DNA of 55,074 nucleotides from Rhodospirillaceae bacterium. Its GTDB lineage: Bacteria > Pseudomonadota > Alphaproteobacteria > Rhodospirillales > Rhodospirillaceae. The stretch is taken from contig JADZAK010000135.1 in the NCBI GenBank assembly GCA_020852595.1, forward strand, positions 1 through 55,074. The letters are read 5' to 3'. This document shows positions 16,147-25,109 of this stretch, in pieces. Within the stretch, counting starts at the first letter, position 1, and every line of letters begins with the position of its first letter. The position numbers and the translations under genes were made by a program. The notes under the pieces are model-generated. The model ran no database searches. It saw nothing but the letters and a program-made list of their open reading frames with translations, and had not been told where the DNA came from.

Positions 16147-17244
16147 ATGACACGGACCTACGGACTTTTTGGCGTTTCGCTGACGGCGCTGTTTATCGCC
16201 GCCGCGCCGGCCATGGCGCAGGAAAAAGGCGGACTGGATCTGACCGGTCCCTATGACGTGGTGGTCGGATGGTTCAAGCCGGGCATCGAAGGCTGGAACC
16301 AGCGCGTGGTTTCCGTGAACGCCGAAGATCCGAACCGCGTGTTCATCGGCGCCGTCGACCGCAACGACACCCGCGAAGGTCACCCGATGCTGACCGCCGA
16401 CGGCAAGCTCATGAAGGAAAAGACCAAGGTCGTCCGCGACAACAATTTTTTCGACAAGGGCGACGTCAACAACCTGCTCGTCCTGAACGCCGACGGCAAG
16501 GTCATCGAGAACTGGTCGCAGTGGAACAGCGAAATCTCCATCGCGCACCACATCATCATCGACCCGTATGATCCCACCCACCCGGTTTGGGTGGTGGACC
16601 GTTTCAATCACCGGCTCCTGAAGTTCAGCAACGACGGCAAACAACTGCTGCTCAAGGTCGGCGAAAAAGCCGTTCCCGGAAACGACGAAGGCCACTTCCA
16701 CGATCCCGCCAGCCTCGCGATCATGCCGGGCGGCACGTTCTATGTCGCGGACGGTTATACGAACTCGCGCGTCGTGAAGTTCGACAAGAACGGCAAGTAC
16801 GTCATGTCGTGGGGTACGAAGGGCACGGGTCCCAGCCAATTCAGCCTGGTGCATTCGGTTGCCGTGGATGCGGACCGTGTCTATGTGGCCGACCGCAACA
16901 ACGACCGCATCCAGATCTTCGATCATAGCGGCAAGTTCCTCGATCAGTGGCCGGGCACCGCGCGCGTGACGCGCGTGATCACCACCGACGACAAACGCGT
17001 GTGCGTTTCAGCGACCACCTACGGCCGGTTCGCCTGTTACGACCTCGCCGGCAAGCTGGTCGGCCAATGGGGCACGCTGGGCGACGAGCCCGGCGTGAGC
17101 GATAACGCGCACCAGATCGACGTCGACAATGCCGGCAATTTCTACGTCGCGGACGCCAACAACAACCGCGTGCAGAAATTCGTGCCGAAGAAAAATGCCG
17201 ACAAGAAGCTTCTCATCGGCAAGGAACTCGTGCTGAAGAAGTAA
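16147..17244 (+). CDS. Secreted NHL-repeat beta-propeller protein, PAL-like
   Basis: 365 residues. A signal peptide ends at AMA before QEK (about residue 22). The rest is an NHL-type propeller with repeats such as VWVVDRFNHRLLKFSNDGK, FYVADGYTNSRVVKFDKNGK, VYVADRNNDRIQIFDHSGK and FYVADANNNRVQKFVPKK. The YVADGYTNSRVVKF blade resembles the peptidylglycine amidating lyase (PAL) domain of eukaryotic PAM. Whether it has lyase activity is not known. The start has a strong GGGGAGG six nt upstream; an in-frame start at 16099 has none. A bidirectional terminator follows. Confidence 0.85.
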   Translation: MTRTYGLFGVSLTALFIAAAPAMAQEKGGLDLTGPYDVVVGWFKPGIEGWNQRVVSVNAEDPNRVFIGAVDRNDTREGHPMLTADGKLMKEKTKVVRDNNFFDKGDVNNLLVLNADGKVIENWSQWNSEISIAHHIIIDPYDPTHPVWVVDRFNHRLLKFSNDGKQLLLKVGEKAVPGNDEGHFHDPASLAIMPGGTFYVADGYTNSRVVKFDKNGKYVMSWGTKGTGPSQFSLVHSVAVDADRVYVADRNNDRIQIFDHSGKFLDQWPGTARVTRVITTDDKRVCVSATTYGRFACYDLAGKLVGQWGTLGDEPGVSDNAHQIDVDNAGNFYVADANNNRVQKFVPKKNADKKLLIGKELVLKK

Positions 17245-17269
17245 CCGGCGCGAACGTGGCTAAAATGAA

Positions 17270-17299
17270 ACGGAGGCGGCCTCAACCGCCTCCGTTTTT
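17270..17299. terminator. Bidirectional rho-independent terminator
   Basis: A perfect 10-bp stem (ACGGAGGCGG / CCGCCTCCGT) with a 6-nt loop is followed by TTTT on the plus strand and preceded by AAA. It lies 25 bp after the NHL gene and 11 bp past the end of the convergent beta-lactamase-like gene, so it can serve both, most strongly the plus strand. Confidence 0.85.
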
Positions 17300-17310
17300 A
17301 TTTGGCCGTC

Positions 17311-18363
17311 TTACTTGCGCACGCCGTCGAAATAGTCGACGACGACGCGCGCCACCTCGCCCATCATGTCCTCGGTATCGGCGCGCGTGCCGGTCATGTT
17401 CATGTTGTAGAACGAGATGACGATGGGCCCCGACTTCGCGTAGATGACGCCGACGTCATTGGTCACGCCCGTGGTTTCACCGGTCTTGTGGCCGACGGGC
17501 ACCGTCAGATAGTGCGGGATCTTCATGGTGCCGGCCTGCTGGGCCCGCAACATGCGGCGCATCTCGTCGCAGCTCTCGAGCTTGGCGACGGTGCATTTTT
17601 CAACGCCCTCGACCAACCGGCCCATTTCGCGCGGGCTGGCGGCGCCGAACCAGCGGCTTTCGTTGTTGGGGTCGCTCGGCGCGGGCGATCGGTTGGCGCT
17701 CAGCGCCCTCACCTCGTCGATCAACGCCTTGCGCTGATCGGAGAACACCGGCATGCGGCGCACGGTGGTATCCGCGCAGCACAGCGCGAACACGTCTTCC
17801 ATGGAGAGGCTTGCGTATTTCGGATCCATCGCGGCGTAGATAAGCCGGAAATACTCGCCAGTCGTATGCGTCTGATTGAGCACTTGGTAACCCGCGTCCT
17901 TCAGCCATGCGTTCACGCGTTCCTTGCCGCCGACCTTGGCGATCATGAGATCGGTCGCGGTATTGTCGCTCGTGATCACCATTTCCGTGATCAGGTCACG
18001 GATGGTCGGGCGCAGCCCCAAGTCCTTGTAGCGATAGATGCCCGAGCCGCCGCGCAGGACCGCCGGCGTCAGTTCCACGCGGTCGTCCAGCTTCAGCTTG
18101 CCGGCATCCGCCATTTGAAAGGCGATGACCATGGTCGCGAGTTTGATCGTCGACGCGCTTTCGAAGTGTTCATCGGCCTTCACCATGCCCTCTTCGCCGC
18201 TCGGAAGATGCTTGATGTAGATGCCCGATTTGGCCGGCATGCGCGCGAGCTGCGCTTCCAAAAGGCGCGTCAGCGCGCCTGGACCATCGGCCGCTTGCGC
18301 AAAGCCGGATAGAGCGAAACAAGACACCAGCGCCGCGGCAAAAGTCCGTGCATAAGTCCTCAT
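17311..18363 (-). CDS. Class A beta-lactamase-like serine hydrolase
   Basis: 350 residues with a signal peptide ending AQA (about residue 24), so periplasmic. Active-site motifs are STIK (Ser71, Lys74), SDN (132-134) and KTG (293-295 in GHKTGETTG), as in class A beta-lactamases. Two things are odd: about 160 residues separate SDN from KTG instead of about 100, and I cannot find the E-x-x-x-N of the omega loop that activates the deacylating water. It may be a divergent lactamase, a DD-peptidase-like enzyme or an acyl-trapping protein. The ATG at 18363 has GGGGGA upstream; an upstream in-frame start at 18450 would cross the terminator of the next gene. Confidence 0.8.
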   Translation of the reverse strand: MRTYARTFAAALVSCFALSGFAQAADGPGALTRLLEAQLARMPAKSGIYIKHLPSGEEGMVKADEHFESASTIKLATMVIAFQMADAGKLKLDDRVELTPAVLRGGSGIYRYKDLGLRPTIRDLITEMVITSDNTATDLMIAKVGGKERVNAWLKDAGYQVLNQTHTTGEYFRLIYAAMDPKYASLSMEDVFALCCADTTVRRMPVFSDQRKALIDEVRALSANRSPAPSDPNNESRWFGAASPREMGRLVEGVEKCTVAKLESCDEMRRMLRAQQAGTMKIPHYLTVPVGHKTGETTGVTNDVGVIYAKSGPIVISFYNMNMTGTRADTEDMMGEVARVVVDYFDGVRK

Positions 18364-18456
18364 GTGAAGTCCCCCTTCGATCCCCAAAAGCCGATGCTCA
18401 CACAGCCTCTTCTTAACTGAGCACCGACAGGCCGTTTTCCGCCAGCACAAAAGAAA

Positions 18457-18485
18457 ACGGGCGCTGGATATGCTCCAGCGCCCGT
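18457..18485 (-). terminator. Rho-independent terminator closing the envelope cluster
   Basis: A perfect 12-bp stem (ACGGGCGCTGGA and its complement) with a 5-nt loop is followed on the minus strand by TTTTCTTTT. It lies 26 bp after the stop of the last DUF1552 gene and marks the 3' end of the seven-gene cluster. Confidence 0.88.
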
Positions 18486-18510
18486 CGTGGCATTCGGAAG
18501 GACGCCGGCC

Positions 18511-19848
18511 TTAGGCCATGATCTCGCTGACTTCCTTGCTGGTCTGGTTGCTCTTCGTGCCCCACTGCGGCGTGTTCACACCCATCAGGCGCAGGCCGGT
18601 GTAGCCGATACGGCAGCCGGTATCGCCCTTGAGGTCGAAGTGATAGCCGTTTTTCACCTTGCCGCCGCAGCCGCCGGCGGTCATCAGCGGCATGCCGTCC
18701 AGCGAGTGGACGCGCGCATAGCCGTGATCGGTGGTGGCGTAGATGAACACGTTGTCGAGCAGCGTGCCGTCGCCTTCCTGGACTTTCGTGAAGGCGTCGA
18801 CGTAGTAGGCCCAGGCGGCCATGAGTTTGCGGGTGAAGCCCGAGACCTCCTTCTGATAGCCAAGCACGTCGTCGATGCGCTCTTCGTGCGTCGCGGTGTG
18901 GTGCGGCTTCTCGTAGCCGGCCTTGCTGGGATCGCCCGAACGGGTGGTCATCGCCATGTTGAAGACACGGGTCTGATCGCAGGCCACGGCCATGACCATG
19001 ATGTCGGTCATCATCTTGTGACGCGCGGTGATGACTTCGATTTCCTTGCCCGGCGGCGGTTCGTTTTTCAGTTCGGCGGGCCGCTTGCACGAGGCAATCG
19101 GTTCCGGCTTGGTGAGTTGCTGCTCGAACTGACGCTCCAGGTGACGCAGGCCCGTGAAATACTGATCGAGGCGCGCGCGGTCGTCGGCGCCGATCTTGGC
19201 GTTCAGCACTTTCACTTCGTCCATGACGCTCGAGAGCACGCTCTTGCGCACCATGATCCTCGGGTTCGGTTTGAATTCCGGCGCGTTGGGGTCCTGGAAA
19301 TCCGGTCCAAAGATGCGGGTGTAGAACGCGAGCGGCGAGATTTCCGGCGGGTTCGGCGTGTTCTGGTTTTCGTAGGACAGGGTCGAACCGGTTTCGCCGG
19401 TGCCCGTCGCGGTGAGCATCTTGAAGCGCGTGGTGCGGCCGATCTGGTTGGCGACCGTCACGTCGAGCGATTCACCGGGGATGTGGCCGCCGTCTTTCGG
19501 CGCGCTGCCGGTGCGCAGGATGACCCAGCCCGAGTAATGGCAGAGGTTTTCGTAGTTGTCACGGAACGCGGTCGTGTTCGTGAACAGGTTCATGTGCTTC
19601 TGGATGGGCTTCCACGAAGCGATTTCTTCCGGGAGTTCGTAATCGAGGCCGGTCTTCTTGGGCACAAAGACATTTGTCTGCATGCCGAGGCCCCAGTGCC
19701 AGGTCCCGAAGCGGACCGGCATCGGCTTGCCGTCGGCCAGCGCCGTCCCGTTGCCATTGAGGAAAACATTGAGGAGCGGCAAGCCAACCGTGACCGCGCC
19801 GCCGCCCAGCATGCCGCGCAGGACGCGACGTCTCTCCATACCGTTCAT
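18511..19848 (-). CDS. DUF1552 protein, second copy
   Basis: 445-residue member of DUF1552 (Pfam HXXSHH, first noted in planctomycetes), function unknown. The N-terminus ERRRVLRGML plus a hydrophobic stretch looks like a twin-arginine signal, so export of a folded, perhaps metal-bearing protein is likely. The motif that names the family appears as HTATHE at residues 317-322 (Thr for Ser, Glu for the last His). It aligns almost without gaps to the DUF1552 copy at 29024-30361, roughly 60% identical by eye and exactly the same length. GGGAGGG lies 7 nt before the ATG. It is the last gene before a strong terminator. Confidence 0.87.
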   Translation of the reverse strand: MNGMERRRVLRGMLGGGAVTVGLPLLNVFLNGNGTALADGKPMPVRFGTWHWGLGMQTNVFVPKKTGLDYELPEEIASWKPIQKHMNLFTNTTAFRDNYENLCHYSGWVILRTGSAPKDGGHIPGESLDVTVANQIGRTTRFKMLTATGTGETGSTLSYENQNTPNPPEISPLAFYTRIFGPDFQDPNAPEFKPNPRIMVRKSVLSSVMDEVKVLNAKIGADDRARLDQYFTGLRHLERQFEQQLTKPEPIASCKRPAELKNEPPPGKEIEVITARHKMMTDIMVMAVACDQTRVFNMAMTTRSGDPSKAGYEKPHHTATHEERIDDVLGYQKEVSGFTRKLMAAWAYYVDAFTKVQEGDGTLLDNVFIYATTDHGYARVHSLDGMPLMTAGGCGGKVKNGYHFDLKGDTGCRIGYTGLRLMGVNTPQWGTKSNQTSKEVSEIMA

Positions 19849-19888
19849 CTCAAAACCCTCCCGGTTCGTTGACTTTGACTTGGCTCTC

Positions 19889-19949
19889 CTCGCCTCTCCG
19901 CAGCAATGACCGCTCGCCTCCCAGCTCCGCGGTCATCAGCCCAGGCGAG
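19889..19949. repeat. Nested inverted repeat between the DUF1592 and DUF1552 genes
   Basis: An inner perfect 8-bp pair (ATGACCGC at 19906-19913, GCGGTCAT at 19929-19936) is enclosed by an outer 7-bp pair (CTCGCCT at 19889-19895, AGGCGAG at 19943-19949). In the cluster transcript this could fold into a two-tier stem. No T-run follows, so an intrinsic terminator is unlikely; RNA processing or differential stability is possible. Confidence 0.55.
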
Positions 19950-20050
19950 ACTAGGGCAGAACGCCCAATATACACGCGCTTTCTTGGATAATCCTTGCGA
20001 TTTTAGGTAACGCGGCTCCCGCCGGCGCTAAATCCCGCCACTCTAACCCC

Positions 20051-21757
20051 TTAACGGCTGACCTCCGTCGCCGGCGCCGCCGCGGCGGTTTTCCCCGGCG
20101 GCGTATAGGGTTCCGCAACACGCGAAAAAGCGTTCGAGAGCGCAATCGTGCGCAGAAGGTCCGGGATCCGGTAGCCCTCGGCGGTGAAGCTCTCATTCAG
20201 GTACCCGAGGGTCGTCTGGTCGCGAACGTTGGCGCCCGTCGCATAGCTGAACATGCGCCGGACCAGGCAGGAACTCAGCCCCGGGTGGTCGTGCAGGGCC
20301 ACGCCCAGGCCGATCACGTCGGTGAATTCCTTGCCGTCCAGGCGCCCGCTGGCGTCGATGGCCGCGCCGCCCTCGGTTTTGCGGTAGCGCCCTGCCCCGT
20401 CGAAGTTCTCGAGCGCGAGTCCCATGGGGTCTGTGATCTTGTGGCACCCGGCGCAGACCGGGTTCTCACTGTGGAAGTTCAGGCGGTCGCGCGCCGTGCG
20501 CAGGCGCGGATCGGGGTTTTCCACCGCCGAGAAATCCACGTTCGCGGGCGGACGCGGCACCGGCTGGCACAGCAAGAGTTCGCGCAGGGCTTTGCCGCGC
20601 ACCGTCGGTGAGCTGCGGCCCGGATGCGAATGCACCGCGAGGAAGCTGATGTGGGTCAAAAGACCGGCGCGCGGACTGTCGGCCGGGAATTCATACGGAA
20701 CCCAATACGGCGGCGTCGGCAGCTGGTAGAGCGCCGCGAGCGCCGGCGACAGGAAGGTTTCCCGCGTGGTGTAGAGGTCGCGGTAATCGTGGCCCTTGGT
20801 GACGAGGAAGTTGTAGGCCGTGCGCAGCGTCTGCTCGCGGGCGTCCTGAACGGTGACACCGGTGAAAGCCGGATAGACGTTCGGGTCCTTGGCCAGATTG
20901 TCGAAGCGGTCGAAGCCGAACATGTCGTCGAAGAAGGCGCGCATGCCGGTTTCGAGGCGCGGACTCGCAAGCATCGTCTCGACAATCCGGGCGCGGCCTT
21001 TCGGCGTCTGGATCTCGCCGCTTTCGGCGGCCTTGAGCAGCATGTCGTCCGGAGAGGCGTTCCAGAGGAAAAGGCTTAAGCGCGATGCGAGCGAATAGGC
21101 GTCGAGGCGCGATTGCCCCGGGTTGTTCGGATCGGGTTCGGACGTATCGGAAATGAACAGCACCTCGGGTGCGATCAGCATCCCCTCGAGCGCGACGCCG
21201 ACACCGGCATAGAAGTCCTTCAGGCGATCTCCGGTTTCGCCGGCCTTCAACACCGCTTCATCGAGCAGTTTCTGATCCATCGGACGCCGGTAAAGCATCC
21301 GGCCCGTCGCCGCGAGGAACTTGGCGGCGCAGGCGGCGTCCGCTTTCTTGTCGTCGACCGGCTTGCACGGAATCAAGAAGTCGCGGTGCCCGGCATCGAC
21401 GACACGCGCGGCGACGGTCGCGGCGGCGCGCTGATACTGTTCGATCTGGCCCGCCGGAAAACCGGCGGTCGCTGCGCCGACGGCAAGAAGCCCATCCGTC
21501 CGGCGGTGCGGCGGAAACTGGGTCTCGATCTTGAAGTCTTTCCCGAACGTATGGACGAGGGTGTTGACGTATTGTTGCGAGGTGATGAGGCGGAGCAGCG
21601 CGGGCGAACCCGCGACCGCCGGTTCCGGCACGGTCTTCACCACCGGAGCATTCTTCGCGGTGGACGTTTCGGCGCCCGAGCAACTCGCCAAACCGAGCGC
21701 GGCGGCAAGCGCGAGCGCCGATGGAACCAAGGACTTACGAACCGAAGACACCAGCAT
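20051..21757 (-). CDS. DUF1595/DUF1592/DUF1588/DUF1585 lipoprotein with a CxxCH motif
   Basis: 568 residues. The signal ends in LASC (Cys26), so a lipoprotein. Planctomycete-type domains follow in the usual order: a DUF1587-like start (about 50-80), DUF1595 (130-195), DUF1592 (210-340), DUF1588 (355-455) and DUF1585 (480-550). DUF1588 carries CAGCHK at 435-440 followed by DPMGLALENFDGAGR, a motif suited to covalent c-type haem. Function is not established for this family; partnership with DUF1552 genes is common. GGAGGAGGA lies directly before the ATG. The region from here to the receptor gene holds another hairpin. Confidence 0.88.
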   Translation of the reverse strand: MLVSSVRKSLVPSALALAAALGLASCSGAETSTAKNAPVVKTVPEPAVAGSPALLRLITSQQYVNTLVHTFGKDFKIETQFPPHRRTDGLLAVGAATAGFPAGQIEQYQRAAATVAARVVDAGHRDFLIPCKPVDDKKADAACAAKFLAATGRMLYRRPMDQKLLDEAVLKAGETGDRLKDFYAGVGVALEGMLIAPEVLFISDTSEPDPNNPGQSRLDAYSLASRLSLFLWNASPDDMLLKAAESGEIQTPKGRARIVETMLASPRLETGMRAFFDDMFGFDRFDNLAKDPNVYPAFTGVTVQDAREQTLRTAYNFLVTKGHDYRDLYTTRETFLSPALAALYQLPTPPYWVPYEFPADSPRAGLLTHISFLAVHSHPGRSSPTVRGKALRELLLCQPVPRPPANVDFSAVENPDPRLRTARDRLNFHSENPVCAGCHKITDPMGLALENFDGAGRYRKTEGGAAIDASGRLDGKEFTDVIGLGVALHDHPGLSSCLVRRMFSYATGANVRDQTTLGYLNESFTAEGYRIPDLLRTIALSNAFSRVAEPYTPPGKTAAAAPATEVSR

Positions 21758-21882
21758 TCCTCCTCCAACACGCCGCGAGACTCATATTACTGAACCGGGT
21801 CCCCCGCGGACAGCGGAAACCGGCCAAAAATCAGCATCCTTTCCAGCGGCTTGCGCGCGAGCCTCCGGTCCGCCCGCGCGTC

Positions 21883-21910
21883 GGCGAGGGACTGTTTCCA
21901 GCCCCTCGCC
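21883..21910. repeat. Perfect 8-bp inverted repeat after the TonB-dependent receptor gene
   Basis: GGCGAGGG at 21883-21890 pairs with CCCTCGCC at 21903-21910 across 12 nt. It follows the receptor stop (21921) on the minus strand. No T-run follows, so it may be a 3' stabilising hairpin or a weak attenuator rather than a full terminator. Confidence 0.55.
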
Positions 21911-21920
21911 CTCAGCCGCT

Positions 21921-24875
21921 TTAGTATTTGAACCGCAGTCCGGCGCGGAACGCACGCCCCAGCACGTCATAGAGAAGGCTGTTCGTGCGATGCCAATATT
22001 CCGGCGAAGAGGTCGCCACGACCGGCGGCTCCGTATTGAAGACGTTGGAAATCGTCAGGAACGCGTCCGCGTCGGCGCCGACATCGTTCTTGTGCATGAA
22101 GCGATAGGTGATGTTGGCGTCGAACTGCCACTGACCGGCGATGTAGTTGGAATCGAGCGTTCGCTGGAACGTCGTCGAAACCGGACAGCCGCTGGTGCAG
22201 CTCTTCGCGTAGTACGTCGGTCCATAGTTGCCCGAGCTGACGCCGCGGCCCGTGACGCCGACCGTGATCGGATCCAGCATATAAGTGGCGTTGAGGAAGA
22301 ACTTCCAGTACGGCAAGCCGCCGGTGTTGTTGCCCGCCGCGTCCTGCGGTGGGTTGAGCCCGTCGTCCGACGTGGATTCGATGGCGTGCGACGCGAGGGC
22401 GCGCAGGACCATGCTGCCGTTCCACGTATCGACCCATTCATCGAGGTTGATGTTGTACGTCGCCTCGAAATCGATGCCGCGGGTCAGGTTGAAGGCGTAG
22501 TTCGTCGGCCGCGACGTGACGAGCGTGATGACGCCGGCCGGATTGGCCGGCGTGGGCGCTTGACGCTGGATGTTCGAGCACAGCGCCGTCTGGCCGATGA
22601 AGCAGAGATCGAGCGTGGTCTGCGCATTGACCTGCTGGATCGCGCCCTTGATGTCGATGGAGTAGTAGTCGACCGCCGCCGAGAAGCCCGGCAGGAAGGT
22701 CGGCTGCAGTACGACACCGAGGCCGAGCGTATCGGCCTTTTCCGGCACGAGGTTCGGATTGCCGACGGTCTCGGTGAGGAAGAGGCCGGCGGTTTGGCCG
22801 CCGTTGAACGGATCGCGGATCCCGCCCGCCTGGCCGCCGGTGCCCGTGGCGAAGATTTCCCCGAGGTTCGGGGCGCGGATGTCGCGCGAGAGCGTCGCGC
22901 GCAGGCGGATGTCGTCGATCGGATTGTAAGTCACGCCGATCTTCCAGGTGGTGACGTAGCCCGCGGTCGAATAATCGGTCGCGCGCGCCGCGGCGTTGAC
23001 GTCGAGCGAACGCGCCCAGGCGGTATCCTTCGCCAAGGGCACGACCGTTTCGATATAGCCTTCGGTCACGCTGTATTTGCCGTTCGTCGGCAAATAATTG
23101 CCCGCGCTGAAGGGACGCGTCAGCGAGACCGGATCGTAGGCGTTCGGCCCGAAGTTGGGATCGACCACTTTTTCTTCACGCCAGCCGCCGCCAAACGCAA
23201 TGGACACAGGCCCCGCCCAAAGTTCGAACGGCTCGCCGCTGGCGCTGAATTCCGCCAGCTTTTCGGTGTTGTCCTGGAGGCGGTGCGTGAAACCCTTGAA
23301 GTAATCGATGACCGCCTTGTCGTTCTTGCCCCAACCGAACGGATTATAGGGCAGGCAGCGCGGGTCGTCGTTCGCGGGATTGGTGTCGGCGTTGACGCGG
23401 CACACGGTGGCGCCGTTGGCATTGCGCACCGCATCGACCGACAGCGGGAAGAGCACGTTGTTGCGCGTGGCGACGCGCAAGTTGTTTTTGGCCAGCGTGT
23501 ACTGCGCAAAGACGTCCCAGTTCCAAGAGCTCCCGCCGACATCGGCCGTTCCATTGGCCCCAACGGAATAGACCCACGTACGGCGCTTGAAGTGGGACGA
23601 GAGGTTCGGGATATCGAGGTTGAACGACCCCATCGTGAAGGAGGTAAGACCCAGCGCCGTCATGCGCGCGAGCGTGTCGGCCGGGATGTAGGGGTTGTCC
23701 GCGCGGATGGTCAAATTGCCTTGCGAGTCATCCAGCTTCGAGAGGCCGTACGTCTTGGAATAGTGACTGATGAACTGGGTGTAGACGGTGACGTTGTCGG
23801 CCAGGTCATAACTCACGCGCCCGAAAAGGTTTTCCTGCCGGCTGCGGGTCGTCACGTTCTGCGAGAACTGAGACGTGTCGTTCAGAGGCGCCATTCCGCC
23901 GGCGATGAAGCCGCCGCCCTGCACGTCGGGATAGATGAATTGGAACGGGGCGCCTTCCTTGTTGAAAGCCGTGCCCTTCAACGGGCCGGCGGTGATGATG
24001 CCGCCCGGCGATGCGTTGATAAGGCCGGTGTGACTGCGCAGCAGGAATTCCGGGACGCTCGTGCTTTGGCCGGGGCCCGTTCCGTAGGCCGAGTTCGGGA
24101 TGATCTTCCAGGCGACCTTGTTCCAGGCGCGCGCGCTCATCGGGAACACGCCCGGATCGTAATCCCAGGCGTAGCTTGCGATGACGTGCCCGCGGCCCGA
24201 GGCGAACGGTGTGCCGACCGCAAGATTGGCCTTGCCGGTCCAATCGTCGCCGAAGGTCGTAATCCCGCTGGAGACTTCGCCTTTCACGCCGGTGAACTCG
24301 GTATCGAGCACGAAGTTCACCACGCCGGCCAAGGCGTCGGAGCCGTAGGCGGCGGACGCGCCGCCGGTCACCACGTCGACGCGGCTGACGAGCGTCTGCG
24401 GGAAAACGTTGGTATCGACCGCGCCATTCAGATCCGAAGACCCGATGCGGTGGCCGTTGAGAAGCGAAAGTGTGCGCGTTTCACCCAGGCTGCGGAGATT
24501 GAAGGTGTTCTGCCCCTGGCGCCCCGACGAAACCGAATTGCCGCCCGCGCGCGTGCCGTCACCGGACGTGCCGAAGGCCGGCATGGTCCTGACCACGCTG
24601 AAGAGATCCGGATAACCCGACTGTTGGATTTGCTCGACACCCAGCACGGTGACCGGCGTCGGCGCCTCATAACCGTCGCGAACGACGCGCGATCCGGTCA
24701 CGACGATCTCATCGAGGGACGCCGGCGCGGAGGCCGGTGCGGCCGTTTGGGCCTGCGCGCTTTGGCCGGCGGCGAAACTCGCCGTCAGCATGGCGAGCGC
24801 GCTGACGGTGGTCATTGCATGCGGGCGAAACCCGCTGTGACGCTTTGCGCCTGCCGCGGCATTGATGTTCGACAT
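21921..24875 (-). CDS. TonB-dependent outer-membrane receptor
   Basis: 984 residues. A signal peptide (to about residue 44, ending AQA) is followed by a TonB-box-like/plug start DEIVVTGSRVVRDG, a plug domain with NLRSLGETRTLSLLNGHR and VDVVTGGASAAYGSDALAGVVNFVL, and a large beta-barrel with LRATLSRDIRAPNLGEIF and NPNLVPEKADTLGLG. The last residue is aromatic (RFKY), as needed for barrel assembly. This subtype often imports large organics such as oligosaccharides, peptides or aromatics. No partner inner-membrane transporter is nearby. GGGGGAG lies 6 nt before the ATG, and the 234-bp leader holds a minimal two-codon ORF. Confidence 0.94.
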   Translation of the reverse strand: MSNINAAAGAKRHSGFRPHAMTTVSALAMLTASFAAGQSAQAQTAAPASAPASLDEIVVTGSRVVRDGYEAPTPVTVLGVEQIQQSGYPDLFSVVRTMPAFGTSGDGTRAGGNSVSSGRQGQNTFNLRSLGETRTLSLLNGHRIGSSDLNGAVDTNVFPQTLVSRVDVVTGGASAAYGSDALAGVVNFVLDTEFTGVKGEVSSGITTFGDDWTGKANLAVGTPFASGRGHVIASYAWDYDPGVFPMSARAWNKVAWKIIPNSAYGTGPGQSTSVPEFLLRSHTGLINASPGGIITAGPLKGTAFNKEGAPFQFIYPDVQGGGFIAGGMAPLNDTSQFSQNVTTRSRQENLFGRVSYDLADNVTVYTQFISHYSKTYGLSKLDDSQGNLTIRADNPYIPADTLARMTALGLTSFTMGSFNLDIPNLSSHFKRRTWVYSVGANGTADVGGSSWNWDVFAQYTLAKNNLRVATRNNVLFPLSVDAVRNANGATVCRVNADTNPANDDPRCLPYNPFGWGKNDKAVIDYFKGFTHRLQDNTEKLAEFSASGEPFELWAGPVSIAFGGGWREEKVVDPNFGPNAYDPVSLTRPFSAGNYLPTNGKYSVTEGYIETVVPLAKDTAWARSLDVNAAARATDYSTAGYVTTWKIGVTYNPIDDIRLRATLSRDIRAPNLGEIFATGTGGQAGGIRDPFNGGQTAGLFLTETVGNPNLVPEKADTLGLGVVLQPTFLPGFSAAVDYYSIDIKGAIQQVNAQTTLDLCFIGQTALCSNIQRQAPTPANPAGVITLVTSRPTNYAFNLTRGIDFEATYNINLDEWVDTWNGSMVLRALASHAIESTSDDGLNPPQDAAGNNTGGLPYWKFFLNATYMLDPITVGVTGRGVSSGNYGPTYYAKSCTSGCPVSTTFQRTLDSNYIAGQWQFDANITYRFMHKNDVGADADAFLTISNVFNTEPPVVATSSPEYWHRTNSLLYDVLGRAFRAGLRFKY

Positions 24876-24980
24876 AGATGCTCCCCCTAGGTGGATACGG
24901 ATTGAAAGATCAACGCGATGACGGCAACGAACCTCGCGTTCGGTTCGGCGGCGGTAATCGCCTCCCAGCGATCAGATATC

Positions 24981-25005
24981 CTATAGCATTTGTCTGGACC
25001 TCCTT
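24981..25005 (-). promoter_or_regulatory. Strong ribosome-binding site with a two-codon ORF in the receptor leader
   Basis: On the minus strand AAGGAGGT (25005-24998) is followed after 8 nt by ATG CTA TAG (24989-24981). The site is a perfect anti-16S match, but the frame stops after two codons. It lies about 105 nt before the receptor ATG. It could be a minimal upstream ORF, or a remnant of a lost gene. Confidence 0.5.
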
Positions 25006-25109
25006 AGCGGCGCGCGGACGCGCTGACGCGGAAACAGCTCGGTTTGATGTCTCGTTTCGAACCGCGGGCGACGCCTCCCGGCATCGTCCGCGTGAAAGCC
25101 CGCTGCGCC

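Noticed and set aside
21531-24890. Very long open frame (1119 codons) opposite the TonB-dependent receptor
   Set aside because: It is antisense to a well-supported receptor with a complete signal, plug and barrel. The translated product is rich in Arg/Asp/Gly without domains, which is typical of shadow frames in GC-rich DNA.
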